Positions 36,337-44,473 of a stretch of DNA of 51,354 bases are shown piece by piece (the stretch's first letter is position 1; the number at the start of each line of letters is the position of its first letter). The stretch covers positions 1-51,354 of the forward strand of contig JARLIP010000172.1 of assembly GCA_031291685.1 (NCBI GenBank), given 5' to 3'. Source of the DNA: Caulobacteraceae bacterium. GTDB lineage: Bacteria > Pseudomonadota > Alphaproteobacteria > Caulobacterales > Caulobacteraceae. The notes under the pieces were generated by a model. That model did not search any database. It had not been told where the DNA came from and saw only the letters and a list, made by a program, of their open reading frames with translations. Position numbers and translations under genes: made by a program.

Positions 36337-38400
36337 CTACGGCTTGGTCGGCGCGGCGTAGACCTGATGGCCGCGGAACCAGGTTTCCAGCACCTTGGTC
36401 TTGGCGATGTCCGCGGCCTTGCCGGCGTCGGCCAGGGCGATGATGTCCTGGTTGAGCAGGATGAAGTCGGCGGACTTGCCCACGGCGATGGAGCCGAACT
36501 CGTCGGCCCGGCCCATGGCCCGGGCGCCGTTGATGGTATAGGCGTCGATCAGGTCGCGGATATCCAGCCGCTCCTGCGGATTAGCCGGGGGCAGGTCGGC
36601 CCAGGCGCGGGTGACGCCCACGGACATGTTCACGAAGGGCTGGGGATCGCGGGTGTTGACCGGCGCGTCGGAACCCGCCGCCAGGATGCCGCCCGCCAGC
36701 TTGGTCGACTTGGCCGGATAGAACTGCTTTTCGTAATAGCTATTGGGATCGTGGAAGGCGGCGAAGCTGTTGCCGCTCACGTGCTCGAAGAAGGGCACGA
36801 CGCTGATGTCGTATTCCGGGTTCGCCGTGGCCCAGGAGTAGGTGTAGGCCAGATAAAGGTGGTCCTTGCCGATCCGGACCACGTCTTCCGGCGCCACCAC
36901 CTGAAGATGGGCGATGGTGTCGGGGGTCTTGTCGTTGCCGTCGGCGGCCCGGGCGCCCTCGATGGCGTCCACGGCGGTGCGCACGGCCTCATCGCCGATG
37001 GCGTGGATATGCAGGGTGAAGCCGGCCAGGTGGGCGGCCTTGGCGTAGTCCAGGATCACCTGGCGATCATGCTGCAGCTTACCCGAGGATATGGCGCACT
37101 GGTCCGGGTGATAGCCGTTGGCCTTCATGAAGGCGGCGACGGCCTGGGGATCGGAAAACTTGGCCGTATCCGCCCGCACCGAGACGCACAGGGGCGATTG
37201 CAGGTCGACATAGCCCTTCACCGCCAGCTTGCCCGCCGCGTCGGGGCCGAAGATCGGTTGCAGATAGGGCTTGATCGAGGGGGAATCCGGCAGGGTCGGC
37301 GGGGTGGCGTAGGGATTTCCCTCCAGCACGCCATCGGCGAAGATCTTCAGGGCGTCGGCGCGGATCAGGTCGGACCCGGCGTACTTCTTGTGCACCGCCA
37401 GGGCGCCGGCCAGCAGCCTGTCATAGTCGATATGACCGTCGGCGGCCTTGAACGCCTCGGGCAGGTAGAGCTGCATCAGGTTGACCCGGACGGTGAGTTT
37501 CCCCTCCGCCGCCAGGGTGTCGTAGAAGGGCAGGATCTCCGGCGTCACCAGGGCGTCCTGCATGGCGGTGATGCCGACGCTGTTGAGCCGCTCGGGCACC
37601 TTTTCCGGGGTCTTCATCAGGGCCTGGAAATTGACCGCGAGCAGGTCCGGGGCGCCCAGGGTGTCGCGGGCGTCCTCATTGACGGTGCCGTTGGGCTCGC
37701 CGGCGGCGTCCACGCCGATCAGCTTGCGGAACTGGGGAAAGTCGCTGGCCAGGGTGGCGCGGCTATAGCCCACCGCCACGCCCTTGGCGTTCTTGGCCTT
37801 GGCCAGGGCCAGGCTGTTGAAGGCGCCGTGATGGCCGTCATTGCCCAGCAGCGCGATGGGGTTCTGGCTGGAGGCCCGGTCCAGGGCCGCGCGCAGGGTG
37901 GGCGCCACGGCGCTGGGTTCATTGCCGCCGGTGAAGTTCCATTGCTGCACGATCACCCAGTCGCCCGGAGCGATGTGATAGCGCTTGATGCAGTCCTGGA
38001 TGAAGGGCGCCATAGCCTCCAGGCTGATGTTCTGGCTCTCGAAGCTGCACACATCCAGGTCGGCGATGCCGGTGGGATGGATGTGGGCGTCCACCAAGCC
38101 CGGCAGCACCAGCCGCCCCGCGCCCTGCTCCACCTGGGTCTTGGGCCCGGTGAGGGCCTTGGCCCCTTCGGCCGAACCCACATAGATGATCTTGCCGTCC
38201 TTCACCGCCAGGGCCTGGGCGGTGCTGTGGGCGGCGTCCTCGGTATAGATCTTGGCGCCCGTGAGCACATAGTCCGCCGGGGGCGGCGCGGCCAGGGCCG
38301 GAGAGGCGGCCAGCATCGTCGCCCCGAACAGGGTGGAAAGGGACAGGGCGGACGAGGACAGGGCGGCCAGGGTCAGGCGGGTCATGGAGAGGCGGGTCAT
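36337..38400 (-). CDS. Exported YtcJ-like amidohydrolase
   Basis: A 687-residue metal-dependent hydrolase with a Sec signal (cleavage after SPALA, before APPPADY). The domain of the YtcJ/amidohydrolase-3 family includes YVLTGAKIYTEDAAHSTAQ and LVLPGLVDAHIHPTG, with the HxH metal pair. Further conserved blocks are LLGNDGHHGAFNSLAL, HIHAIGDEAVRTAVDAIEG, ILAAGSDAPVNTRDPQPF and INGARAMG followed by GSIAVGKSADFILLN. These enzymes hydrolyse amide or related bonds; natural substrates are mostly unknown. Three starts are possible (TTG 38418, ATG 38400, ATG 38385); I took 38400. The TonB receptor upstream, in the same direction, suggests uptake and periplasmic cleavage of a shared compound. Confidence 0.88.
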   Translation of the reverse strand: MTRLSMTRLTLAALSSSALSLSTLFGATMLAASPALAAPPPADYVLTGAKIYTEDAAHSTAQALAVKDGKIIYVGSAEGAKALTGPKTQVEQGAGRLVLPGLVDAHIHPTGIADLDVCSFESQNISLEAMAPFIQDCIKRYHIAPGDWVIVQQWNFTGGNEPSAVAPTLRAALDRASSQNPIALLGNDGHHGAFNSLALAKAKNAKGVAVGYSRATLASDFPQFRKLIGVDAAGEPNGTVNEDARDTLGAPDLLAVNFQALMKTPEKVPERLNSVGITAMQDALVTPEILPFYDTLAAEGKLTVRVNLMQLYLPEAFKAADGHIDYDRLLAGALAVHKKYAGSDLIRADALKIFADGVLEGNPYATPPTLPDSPSIKPYLQPIFGPDAAGKLAVKGYVDLQSPLCVSVRADTAKFSDPQAVAAFMKANGYHPDQCAISSGKLQHDRQVILDYAKAAHLAGFTLHIHAIGDEAVRTAVDAIEGARAADGNDKTPDTIAHLQVVAPEDVVRIGKDHLYLAYTYSWATANPEYDISVVPFFEHVSGNSFAAFHDPNSYYEKQFYPAKSTKLAGGILAAGSDAPVNTRDPQPFVNMSVGVTRAWADLPPANPQERLDIRDLIDAYTINGARAMGRADEFGSIAVGKSADFILLNQDIIALADAGKAADIAKTKVLETWFRGHQVYAAPTKP

Positions 38401-38493
38401 GCGAGACGATCTTCCCAATAAATTGTCATTCCAACGGCCATTGAGCTTGGCTCCAAGGCCTTGTGATCGGGGCTTGGCCCGCTCCTACCCGCT

Positions 38494-38605
38494 CTCCCCG
38501 GCGAAGGCCGGGGTCCAGATCATAGAGCGCGGCGGCTGGCCGGTCTGAGCGTTTTTCCTCGTAGGGACAAAGCCTTGTCATCTGGATCCCGGCATTCGCC
38601 GGGAG
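38494..38605. repeat. REP-like inverted doublet
   Basis: Two hairpin units face each other. The first is CTCCCCGGCGAAGGCCGGGG with flank TCCAGAT (from ~38494). The second, read on the minus strand, is CTCCCGGCGAATGCCGGGA with flank TCCAGAT (to 38605). About 60 bases separate them. This CCGGCGAA-GCCGGG unit is a common intergenic element type in alphaproteobacteria. Just upstream (38431-38453) lies a copy of the leader CCAACGGCCATTGAGCTTGG that also precedes dispersed repeat copies A and B. The doublet fills the gap between amidohydrolase and TonB receptor. Confidence 0.7.
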
Positions 38606-38688
38606 GATCGGTTGAGGGCGCCGAGTCCAGAGATCAAACATCAGCGCCATGGTGTCGCCCACCCGGACGTCCCGGGCGGGCGTGATGG

Positions 38689-41046
38689 TCAGTAACGATA
38701 GGCGGCGGTCAGGCCCACGGTGAGGGGCCGGAAGGTGAAGTCCCGATGCACGGGATTGCCCAGAACCTCGGAATAGCGGGTCAGGTTGGGGTGCTCGTTG
38801 GTCACGTTGTCGATGAACAGCGAGACGTCATAGCCCGACCAGCGCAGCCCGCCCCGCAGGGTCAGGTAGTTGGTGGACGGGGTCGGCAGGGCGGCCGGAT
38901 CGTAGCTGCCGTTCGCCGGGTCACGGTTGGACGTCAGGGCCGATTTGCTGTGATAGGTGTAGTCGGCGCGAACAAACCCATCATAGTCACCGAACACCTT
39001 AGCGTCATAGGTCACCCCCAACGTCCCGCTCCAGGGTTGGGTCTCGATGTGATCGCCCTTTTGCACCAGCGTCTTCACCGATTTGCTGAAGGTGGCGTTG
39101 GTGTAACCGACAGAGGCTTCGATTGTCAGGCCATCAATTGGATGGGCGGCGAGTTGCACGTCGAACCCATCGCTGCTCGCCTGACCCAGGTTATCAACGA
39201 ACTGCTGCGCACAATGGCTGAGATACACAACCTGCTGAATACTCTTCCAGTCTATATGATAGATACTGCTGTTTATTTCCAACTTTCGATTGAATAATTT
39301 GTTCTTGGCGCCCAGCTCATAACTCCAAACGCTGTCAGAAGCGAAGGTGTTTGGCATAGAATTGTAGCCTTGAGCAGTCAAATCAGCGCCACACGAGTCC
39401 CCAACTGGAGAATTCGCCCCACCGATACGGTAGCCCTTTGCAGCTGATACATAGAGCAGGTTGTTATTATCATACTGATAGGAAATTCCGAATTTCGGCG
39501 TAACTGGCGTCTCAGTCGTCTTGGACGCAGGCTGGACAATCGGTTGCCCGACAAAGGCGCCAGTACCAAAACCCTCCCCCATGAATGAGGCGCGGGCGAC
39601 CCGAAGGCCTGCCGTCAGCTTGATCTGCTCGGTCAAATGATAGTTAACTTCTCCAAACAAGGCCGTCTGCCGATCAACAGCTTTACCAGCAGCAATCAAA
39701 GAATACTTATTATCAATTAGAGGCATACCCCAAAATTCTTGAACCGAAAGTCCATATATTCCGGTAATTTCGCCGAGTCTCGGATCAACGATGTTTTCAT
39801 AGGCCTTTTGTCTCGATTCCGACATGAACAGCCCAGCCACCCACGTCACCCTCGACGTCTTGTCCGACGATTGAAGGCGCAACTCTTCGGTCCACACCGA
39901 CTGTTTGTTCACCATGCGCGCATAGGCTGAATAGCCTGTGTCGCCTGGCACGAAATTTCCAATCGCAAGTTCGGGCGGCACTAGGCTAGACGCCACCGCC
40001 GGGACCAAGGTCGAATAATCGTCCTGAAGAGTGTCCTTGCGCTGGTACATGGAGGTGTTCGAGATCAGGGTCATGCCGCTGAACTCGTACTGGATCTTCA
40101 GGGCCGGCAGGATGAAGCGGTCGTGGTCCGGCTGGGCCAGGGGCTGGCCATTGACGAACTTGCCGGCGCCGGCGGCGGAATAGCCCTCCCAATAGGTGCC
40201 GATGTCATGCACCTGGCGGTCCTGATAGAATAGGGACGGCGTGATCGTCAGATGGGCGAAGGGGGCGTAGGTCAGGGCCAGGCGCGCCACCTGGGTGTCG
40301 CTCCAATTGGCGTTCTTCTCCACCGGGGCCGCGCCGTTCAGGTCCGGATTGGCGTTCTTGCGGTCCACATAGCCGCCGTCATGGCGGTCCCAGATGCTGA
40401 GCCTAAAACCCAGGACGTCCTGCTTGATCGGCCCGCCCACGGCGACGCCGCCCTCATAGCTAGGATCGCCGCCCTTGGTCCCGCTGACCTCGGAGCGGAC
40501 ATAGGCGCTGTACTTGGTCAGGCTGGGCTCGGGGGTGATGAAGCGGATGGTGCCGCCTTCCGAGCCGCTGCCGAACAGGGTCCCCTGGGGCCCGCGCAGC
40601 ACCTCCACCCGGTCCAGGTCGAAGACCAGGGGATAGGTGTTGGTGGCCGAATAGCCGACGATCCGGGTCTGGATCGGGGTGTCGTCGATATAGATGCCGG
40701 TGGTGGCCGCCCCGACCTGGGAGCTGATGCCCCGGATCGAGATGTCGGCCTGGGAGCCGAAGCCGTTTGGATTGAGCTCGATCCCCGGGGTCAGGCGCGA
40801 GATGTCGGCGACCCCCTTGATGCCGCGAACGTCCAGGGCCTTTTCATTCAGGGCGGTGACGCTCTGGGAGACCTTAGACAAGACCTCGGCCTGGCGGGTG
40901 GCGGTGACCACGATTTCGCTGATGCCGTTGTCGGCCTTGCCGTCCGCGGCGCCCTGCGCCATGGCCGGCGCCGCCAGAGATAGCAGAGCCGCTGACAGCA
41001 AGCCCTGATTTAACAGCCAGCTCTTGTACGTCCGATGATGCGTCAA
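38689..41046 (-). CDS. TonB-dependent outer-membrane receptor with mosaic barrel
   Basis: A 785-residue TonB-dependent transporter with a signal peptide (LLSAALLSLAAPAMA, then QGAADGK). The TonB-box-like region is ISEIVVTATRQAEVLSKV. The plug domain (~50-165) has DISIRGISSQVG, IYIDDTPI and RVEVLRGPQGTLFGSGSEGG. The 22-strand barrel ends in LTVGLTAAYRY with an aromatic residue. It imports large or scarce substrates using TonB-ExbBD energy. The DNA coding for roughly residues 340-660 (39060-40030) is much richer in A and T and uses codons rare in the flanks, while both ends are GC-rich; this indicates replacement of the central barrel by recombination. Neighbours (amidohydrolase, APC permease, Rieske enzyme) suggest an organic nitrogen compound. 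Confidence 0.92.
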   Translation of the reverse strand: MTHHRTYKSWLLNQGLLSAALLSLAAPAMAQGAADGKADNGISEIVVTATRQAEVLSKVSQSVTALNEKALDVRGIKGVADISRLTPGIELNPNGFGSQADISIRGISSQVGAATTGIYIDDTPIQTRIVGYSATNTYPLVFDLDRVEVLRGPQGTLFGSGSEGGTIRFITPEPSLTKYSAYVRSEVSGTKGGDPSYEGGVAVGGPIKQDVLGFRLSIWDRHDGGYVDRKNANPDLNGAAPVEKNANWSDTQVARLALTYAPFAHLTITPSLFYQDRQVHDIGTYWEGYSAAGAGKFVNGQPLAQPDHDRFILPALKIQYEFSGMTLISNTSMYQRKDTLQDDYSTLVPAVASSLVPPELAIGNFVPGDTGYSAYARMVNKQSVWTEELRLQSSDKTSRVTWVAGLFMSESRQKAYENIVDPRLGEITGIYGLSVQEFWGMPLIDNKYSLIAAGKAVDRQTALFGEVNYHLTEQIKLTAGLRVARASFMGEGFGTGAFVGQPIVQPASKTTETPVTPKFGISYQYDNNNLLYVSAAKGYRIGGANSPVGDSCGADLTAQGYNSMPNTFASDSVWSYELGAKNKLFNRKLEINSSIYHIDWKSIQQVVYLSHCAQQFVDNLGQASSDGFDVQLAAHPIDGLTIEASVGYTNATFSKSVKTLVQKGDHIETQPWSGTLGVTYDAKVFGDYDGFVRADYTYHSKSALTSNRDPANGSYDPAALPTPSTNYLTLRGGLRWSGYDVSLFIDNVTNEHPNLTRYSEVLGNPVHRDFTFRPLTVGLTAAYRY

Positions 41047-41369
41047 ATCCCCATACCCCCCAAAACCGTTATGGCGCGCGCCCCTGTGCGGTTCCGTCCG
41101 CGGAACCCGCCTCGCATGCGACCGAATGACACAATGATCAAGCGGCCACGGTCAAGTGTGATCTCAGATATGAACGAATTGTAACCAAAATCAGCAGGCG
41201 CCCACCAAACAGGCAAAAACTCTGCGCACGAGTCCTGACGGACACGCTCCGCGCCCGGCATCCCCCGCGCCAGAGAGGAGCCTTGCCAAGCCTGTTGTGG
41301 CCGGGCCAAGTCCCGGCGGGACGAAAACGCCACCTCACGATACGCCGACAGGGCGAGGGGAACCACCGT
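41047..41369. other. Divergent promoter region of TonB receptor and APC permease
   Basis: I see no gene here. A relatively AT-rich patch spans ~41130-41220. On the minus strand it contains TTGACC (complement of GGTCAA at 41150-41155), a possible -35 for the TonB receptor, with no clear -10 at standard spacing. The plus-strand ribosome site for the permease is GAGGGG just before 41370. No strong palindrome was found. Confidence 0.3.
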
Positions 41370-42767
41370 ATGAGCGCCAAGCCGCTGCGATTCTGGGACC
41401 TGGCGCTCTACGCCGTGGGCATGACCCTGTCCCTGCGCTGGGTGGCGACGGCGGCGGCGGCGGGACCCGCCGCCCTGCCCCTGTGGGTGGCGGCGGTGAT
41501 CGGCTTCATGGCCCCCCTGGTGATCGCCACGGCGGAGCTGGTCAGCCGGTTCGAGGGCGAGGGCGGCCTCTATGTCTGGAGCCGGGAGGCCTTCGGTCCC
41601 TTCGCGGGGTTCCTCTGCGGCTGGCTCTACTGGACCTGCAACATCCCCTTCTTTTCCGGCCTGCTCTATTTCATCGTCAGCGTCCTGGGGGCGGCCCTGG
41701 GCCCCGGGGCCCAGGCCGCGCTGAAGGACCCGACCCTGTTCGTCCTGGTCTGTCTGGCCATATCGGTGGTGGTGGCGGGACTGCACCTCCTGGGGCTCGG
41801 CATGGGCAAGTGGCTGTCCAATTTCGGCGGGGCGGCGGGATCGGCCCTGCTGGTGGTGCTGGTGGCGGCGGGGATCGCCGGCGCCCTCAAGCACGGATCG
41901 GCCACCGACTTCGTCCACGCGAACTACGCTCCGCCCCTGACCGCCGACGGGGCGATCCTGTGGAGCACCATGGTCTTCGCCTTTGGCGGGCCCGAGGCCC
42001 TGGCCTTCCTGCGCGACCAGGTCCAGGGGGGCATCCACCAGATCCTGAAGGTTCTGGCGGTGGTCGGCGGGCTCTTGACCCTGGCCTATGTGGTCGGCAC
42101 CGGCGCCATGCTGATGGTGCTGTCCCCCGCCGAGGCCACCCGTCTGGCCGGCCTGCCGGACGCCCTGACCCTGGCCCTGACGCGGATCGGGCTTGGGGGC
42201 CTGGCGCCCTTCGCCCTGTTGATCCTGGCCCTGTCCCTGCTGGGCGCTTACAGCGCCTGGTTCGGGGTAGCGGCCCGCCTGCCCCTCAGCGCCGGGGTGG
42301 ACCAGATGCTGCCCGCCGTCTTCGCCCGCCTGCACCCCAGGACCGGCGCCCCGGTGGCCGCGATCCTGGCCCAGGGCGCGGCGGTGATCGTCTTCCTGCT
42401 GCTGAGCCAGGCGGGCGCCAGCCTCAAGGCCGCCTATGACTTCCTGGTGGCCATGAGCGTGATCTCCTACACCCTGCCCTTCGTGTTCCTGTTCGCGGTC
42501 TATCTGAAGGTCCAGGGCCGGCCCCTTCCGCGGGGCGCCTGGTCGCCGCCGGGAGGGCCAGTCACCGCCCGCGCCATCGGCTGGCTGGGCTTGGTCGTGG
42601 TGATCAGCGCCATTCTCTGCACCCTGGTCCCCAGCCCCGATGCGACCAATGGGCTAGCGGCCATCCTGAAACTTGTCATCGCCTCGGCGGTGCTGATCCT
42701 ATGCGGCGTCGCCGCCTATGCCTGGGGCCTGCGCAAGCGCGCCCTGATCGCCGGAACACAACCATGA
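41370..42767 (+). CDS. APC superfamily amino acid/amine permease
   Basis: A 465-residue inner-membrane permease with 12 predicted helices. The first helix has the broken pattern LRFWDLALYAVGMTLSLRWV; APC proteins usually carry a glycine-rich unwound segment there, and this one is atypical (AVGMTLS). FEGEGGLYVWSREAFGPFAG is the conserved E-G-G-x-Y region after helix 2. FAFGGPEALAFLRDQVQGG in helix 6 recalls the F-x-G-x-E motif of amino-acid permeases. The ATG at 41370 was chosen because the 29 residues encoded upstream are not hydrophobic. The stop overlaps the Rieske gene (ATGA), so importer and oxygenase are translationally coupled and probably share a substrate. Confidence 0.85.
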   Translation: MSAKPLRFWDLALYAVGMTLSLRWVATAAAAGPAALPLWVAAVIGFMAPLVIATAELVSRFEGEGGLYVWSREAFGPFAGFLCGWLYWTCNIPFFSGLLYFIVSVLGAALGPGAQAALKDPTLFVLVCLAISVVVAGLHLLGLGMGKWLSNFGGAAGSALLVVLVAAGIAGALKHGSATDFVHANYAPPLTADGAILWSTMVFAFGGPEALAFLRDQVQGGIHQILKVLAVVGGLLTLAYVVGTGAMLMVLSPAEATRLAGLPDALTLALTRIGLGGLAPFALLILALSLLGAYSAWFGVAARLPLSAGVDQMLPAVFARLHPRTGAPVAAILAQGAAVIVFLLLSQAGASLKAAYDFLVAMSVISYTLPFVFLFAVYLKVQGRPLPRGAWSPPGGPVTARAIGWLGLVVVISAILCTLVPSPDATNGLAAILKLVIASAVLILCGVAAYAWGLRKRALIAGTQP

Positions 42768-43816
42768 ACGCCCCCACCCAGCCCGCCATTGAGACCCTGC
42801 CCGCCAGCGTCTATCGCGACCCGGCCCTGTGGCCGCAGGAGCGGACCCGCATCTTCGCCGCCAGCTGGCAGTTCGTCACCCACGACAGCGCCCTTGCCCA
42901 GGCCGGGGACTGGGTGGCCGAGGCAGTCGCCGGCTATCCGGTGGTGGTGGTCCGTGGCGAGGACGGGGCGATCCGCGCCTTTCATAATGTCTGCCGCCAT
43001 CGCGCCGGCCCCCTGACCCAGGGGGACAGCGGCCACTGCGAGGGGGTTCTGACCTGCCGCTATCACGGCTGGACCTATACCCTGGACGGACGGCTGCGGG
43101 CGGCGCGGGATTTCGGGCCCAGCCCCGATTTCGACCCCCGGGCCTTCGGTCTCTATCCGGTGCGGGTGGAACTGTGGCGGGGCCTGGTGTTCGTGGCCCT
43201 GGATTCGGCCATCGCCCCCCTGGCCGAATGGCTGGCGCCCCTGGAGCGGCGCCTGGGCTCCGCCGACTGGAGCGGGCTGCACATCGCCGGCAAGCGTCAG
43301 CACCTGATCGCCTGCAACTGGAAGACCTATGTGGAGAACTATCTGGAGGGCTACCACGTGCCCCTGATCCACCCGACCCTGGACGCCGAGATCGATTCCG
43401 CCCGCTATTCGGTGACCATGGAGGGCCGCATCGCCCTGCACGAGGCGCCCCTGCGCAAACCGGACGCGGTCTATGAGGGGCTGTGGGCGTGGCTGTGGCC
43501 CAATATCGGGGTCAATATCTATGGCCGCGGCCTGATGATGGAGCGCATGTCCCCTATCGGGCCCAGCCAGACCGGCGGCCCCGGCCAGACCCGGCTCGAC
43601 TACATCTATCTGATGCCAGAGGGCGAGACGGTCAGCGAGGAGACCATGGCCATGTCCGACGTGGTGGTGGCCGAGGATCTGTGGGTGGTGGAGCGGGTGC
43701 AGCAGAACCTGGACGCCGACGTTTACACCACCGGACGACTGTCCTCGCGCCACGAGGGCGGGGTGGCGGCGTTCCAGGCCTTCTACCGCGAGGCGATGGG
43801 CGGGTTGGCGGGCTGA
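42764..43816 (+). CDS. Rieske non-heme iron oxygenase, alpha subunit
   Basis: A 350-residue ring-hydroxylating-type oxygenase. The Rieske [2Fe-2S] cluster ligands are Cys77, His79, Cys98 and His101 (VCRHRAGPLTQG and LTCRYHGWTY). The catalytic domain has CNWKTYVENYLEGYHVPLIH, giving His198 and His203 as iron ligands and Glu195 at the position that relays electrons between subunits. That position is Asp in aromatic-ring dioxygenases and Glu in quaternary-ammonium oxygenases such as carnitine monooxygenase CntA. The substrate may therefore be a betaine-like amine (inference). EDLWVVERVQQNLD near the C-terminus supplies the third iron ligand region. No reductase gene adjoins it. A repeat element lies 44 bases downstream. 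Confidence 0.88.
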   Translation: MNAPTQPAIETLPASVYRDPALWPQERTRIFAASWQFVTHDSALAQAGDWVAEAVAGYPVVVVRGEDGAIRAFHNVCRHRAGPLTQGDSGHCEGVLTCRYHGWTYTLDGRLRAARDFGPSPDFDPRAFGLYPVRVELWRGLVFVALDSAIAPLAEWLAPLERRLGSADWSGLHIAGKRQHLIACNWKTYVENYLEGYHVPLIHPTLDAEIDSARYSVTMEGRIALHEAPLRKPDAVYEGLWAWLWPNIGVNIYGRGLMMERMSPIGPSQTGGPGQTRLDYIYLMPEGETVSEETMAMSDVVVAEDLWVVERVQQNLDADVYTTGRLSSRHEGGVAAFQAFYREAMGGLAG

Positions 43817-43860
43817 TGCGAGGGGCTGGTGAGCCTGACCTTCGCATTCCATCTTTCCCG

Positions 43861-43992
43861 CCGTCATCCTCGACACGCGGTGTCGGGGATCCATGCCGTT
43901 CAGCCGACGCCGCGACGGACTTTCAGACTGAATCCCACGCGCAATGATCCGGCCTCGTTCACGGAATGGATCGCCGCAAGCGGCGATGACGG
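43861..43992. repeat. Dispersed ~132-bp repeat, copy C
   Basis: Starts CCGTCATCCTCGACACG and ends GGCGATGACGG, matching copies A and B internally with few differences. The downstream flank GCGGTCAG-CT-AA (to ~44020) matches that of copy A, while the leader seen in A and B is missing. It lies 3' of the Rieske gene within a 347-base non-coding stretch (43817-44163) that holds nothing else I can identify. The last ~140 bases of that stretch before 44164 carry the promoter of the next gene. Confidence 0.8.
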
Positions 43993-44163
43993 AGAGCAGG
44001 CCCCAGCGGTCAGCCTCAAGGGCCGTTGGTGTAACCTTGAGACCAGAGCCCTCCGGCACGGCCCTTGCGAGCCCCCTTTCCCGAGAGCCGCGATGAAACA
44101 CTGCTTTTCAGCTGGCGGCCGAAGTGGTTAACAGGTCTTAACGTCCAGTCTTGGGGATCCGCC

Positions 44164-44463
44164 GTGCTTCTGTCCGTTCTCGCCCTTATCGCCGCCACGG
44201 CGACCGCGCCACAGACCAAGCTGGATCACCTGACCCAGGACCCCGCCCCCCAGATGGTGGCCGCCGAGAACGTCACCATCGTCTATCTGGGCTGCCAGAT
44301 CCGCCAGACCGCCCTGGCCGAATGCCAGGTGGTCAACAATGATCCCGTCGAGCCCGGCGCCGCCGCCGAGGCCATGAAGCTGGCCGCCGGCATGAGCGTG
44401 CCCCAGGCCCTGGCCGACCGCCTGGGCGGCCACATCGTCGTCAAGTTGAACGTCAAGCAATAG
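44164..44463 (+). CDS. Small exported protein of unknown function
   Basis: A 99-residue protein with a short signal peptide when started at GTG 44164 (VLLSVLALIAATATA, cut before APQTKLD). GGGGAT lies upstream at fair spacing. Longer readings from 44065 add a polar 33-residue extension that would bury the signal. The mature part has two cysteines (YLGCQIRQTALAECQVVNND) likely to form a disulfide. It has a pattern reminiscent of small TonB-like C-terminal domains in caulobacters (VEPGAAAEAMKLAAGMSVP, then IVVKLNV), where a basic protein partner is bound. No family is assigned. Confidence 0.55.
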   Translation: MLLSVLALIAATATAPQTKLDHLTQDPAPQMVAAENVTIVYLGCQIRQTALAECQVVNNDPVEPGAAAEAMKLAAGMSVPQALADRLGGHIVVKLNVKQ

Positions 44464-44473
44464 GCCGCGAGGC

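Noticed and set aside
35320-38421. A plus-strand open frame of more than 1000 codons opposite the MFS and amidohydrolase genes
   Set aside because: It is rich in Gly, Gln, Arg and His with no domain or ribosome site, and it mirrors two well-supported minus-strand genes; long antisense frames are expected in GC-rich DNA.
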